In this document: positions 63,410 through 64,000 of the stretch, piece after piece
Layout of the letters: every line of letters starts with the position of its first letter
Position numbering within the stretch: the first letter of the stretch is position 1
Source: Gammaproteobacteria bacterium
GTDB taxonomy: Bacteria; Pseudomonadota; Gammaproteobacteria; Pseudomonadales; IMCC2047
Direction of reading: 5' to 3'
Assembly: GCA_021773395.1 (NCBI GenBank)
Contig: JAJFKB010000025.1
Span: forward strand, 1-64,000
DNA: 64,000 bases
Notes under the pieces: generated by a model
Seen by the model: only the letters and a program-made list of their open reading frames with translations
What the model was told of the DNA's origin: nothing
Databases searched by the model: none
Position numbers and translations under genes: made by a program

Positions 63410-64000
63410 ATGTTACCCATGCAAAAGTTAACTATGTACAAACAGTCCGGCACCGCAGAACCCCGGGTTGATGCCGAGGCAACCGTTGCCCAGTATGCGC
63501 CGATGGTAAAACGTATGGCGCATCACCTTATGGCGCGTTTGCCGGCAAATGTACAGTTGAATGACTTGATACAGTCAGGCATGGTGGGTTTGCTGGAGTC
63601 TGCGCGCAAGTATGACGCGACAAAAGGAGCCAGTTTTGAAACCTATGCAGGTATTCGTATCCGTGGAGCTATGCTGGATGACGTACGCAAAGAGGACTGG
63701 GCACCACGTTCCGTGCACCGTAATGCGCGACGCATTGCTGAGGCGATAAAAGCCGTTGAGGCCCTTACCGGAAGAGATGCGCAGGATAGTGAAGTGGCGC
63801 AGGAGCTGGGTATTTCACTGGATGAGTATTACAGCCACCTAATGGATAGCGCGGGTACTCGTCTGTTCAGTTTTGATGATGTGCCTGAAAGCGGTGAAGA
63901 TCAGTCTGAAAAGCAGAGTGGTTTTGCGGATATAGGACCAATGGCGAACGTACAGCGTGATGCCTTTCGTGCAAGCCTGGCAGAGGCAATTTTGACGTTG
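63410..64000 (+). CDS. fliA: FliA, flagellar sigma factor (sigma-28), 3' end cut by the window
   Basis: The first 197 residues lie in the window and the frame is still open at the edge. Region 2 is seen (YAPMVKRMAHHLMARLPANV, DLIQSGMVGLLESARKYD, FETYAGIRIRGAMLDDVRKE), followed by region 3 (ARRIAEAIKAVEALTGRDAQ). It reads late flagellar genes, including probably the fliL group through the promoter at 52034. Starts at 63410, 63419 or 63434 are possible; the last gives an N-terminus like the Pseudomonas protein (MYKQSG). Confidence 0.95.
   Translation, partial: MLPMQKLTMYKQSGTAEPRVDAEATVAQYAPMVKRMAHHLMARLPANVQLNDLIQSGMVGLLESARKYDATKGASFETYAGIRIRGAMLDDVRKEDWAPRSVHRNARRIAEAIKAVEALTGRDAQDSEVAQELGISLDEYYSHLMDSAGTRLFSFDDVPESGEDQSEKQSGFADIGPMANVQRDAFRASLAEAILTL

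Noticed and set aside
1-64000. CRISPR arrays, tRNA or rRNA genes, insertion sequences, prophage
   Set aside because: No repeat-spacer pattern, no cloverleaf or rRNA sequence recognised, and no transposase, integrase or phage gene among the frames.

Overview
The window is about 64 kb of gene-dense bacterial DNA of mid-range GC. It most resembles a Gammaproteobacterium of the Pseudomonas/Cellvibrio kind. The strongest evidence is the right third, a Pseudomonas-type polar-flagellum cluster (fleQ, fleS, fleR, fliEFGHIJ, fliK, fliLMNOPQR, flhB, flhA, flhF, fleN, fliA) with sigma-54, sigma-28 and sigma-70-like promoter sequences in the expected places. The lineage call is inference; there is no rRNA or other marker to fix it.

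Layout. (1) 1-4306: the tail of a possible luciferase-like oxidoreductase, an NADPH:F420-oxidoreductase-like gene, a DUF971 protein, an EamA exporter, and two membrane proteins that together hold three copies of one His-motif membrane module. (2) 4891-11828: an envelope operon of a YCF48/BNR-like lipoprotein, an RND/MMPL exporter, a DUF1302 outer-membrane protein and a DUF1329 periplasmic protein, ending in a clear terminator. (3) 12222-20478: a three-subunit xanthine-dehydrogenase-family molybdenum hydroxylase, its maturation genes (XdhC in two parts, a MoeA-like/MobA-like fusion), and a SufS/SufU-like pair that may supply sulfur to the cofactor. (4) 20557-26805: a MarR-like regulator, a three-subunit DMSO-reductase-family enzyme (Mo subunit, four-cluster ferredoxin, NrfD-like anchor) and FdhD, which sulfurates bis-MGD enzymes. 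(5) 27327-28190: an XRE regulator with a MmyB-like ligand domain. (6) 28233-40057: mostly housekeeping or unlinked genes: proS, a DUF938 methyltransferase, purL, a beta-propeller/DUF5648-like protein, a group II PLP decarboxylase and an AstE/AspA-type deacylase. (7) 40275-64000: the flagellar cluster, interrupted between flhB and flhA by two minus-strand genes, a phosphopantetheinyl transferase and a DUF486 gene broken by an in-frame amber stop.

The most interesting signal is a shared palindrome, ATTACTAACTTAGTAAT followed by TTGTTT, found in front of the envelope operon (4584), in front of the molybdenum hydroxylase operon (12007) and in front of the XRE regulator itself (27228). At the regulator there are also two extra half-sites at exact 24-bp steps. 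This predicts a regulon in which one ligand-sensing XRE protein controls its own gene, an RND/DUF1302/DUF1329 envelope transport system and a molybdenum hydroxylase. That would link movement of a hydrophobic compound across the envelope with its hydroxylation. The substrate cannot be read from the sequence.
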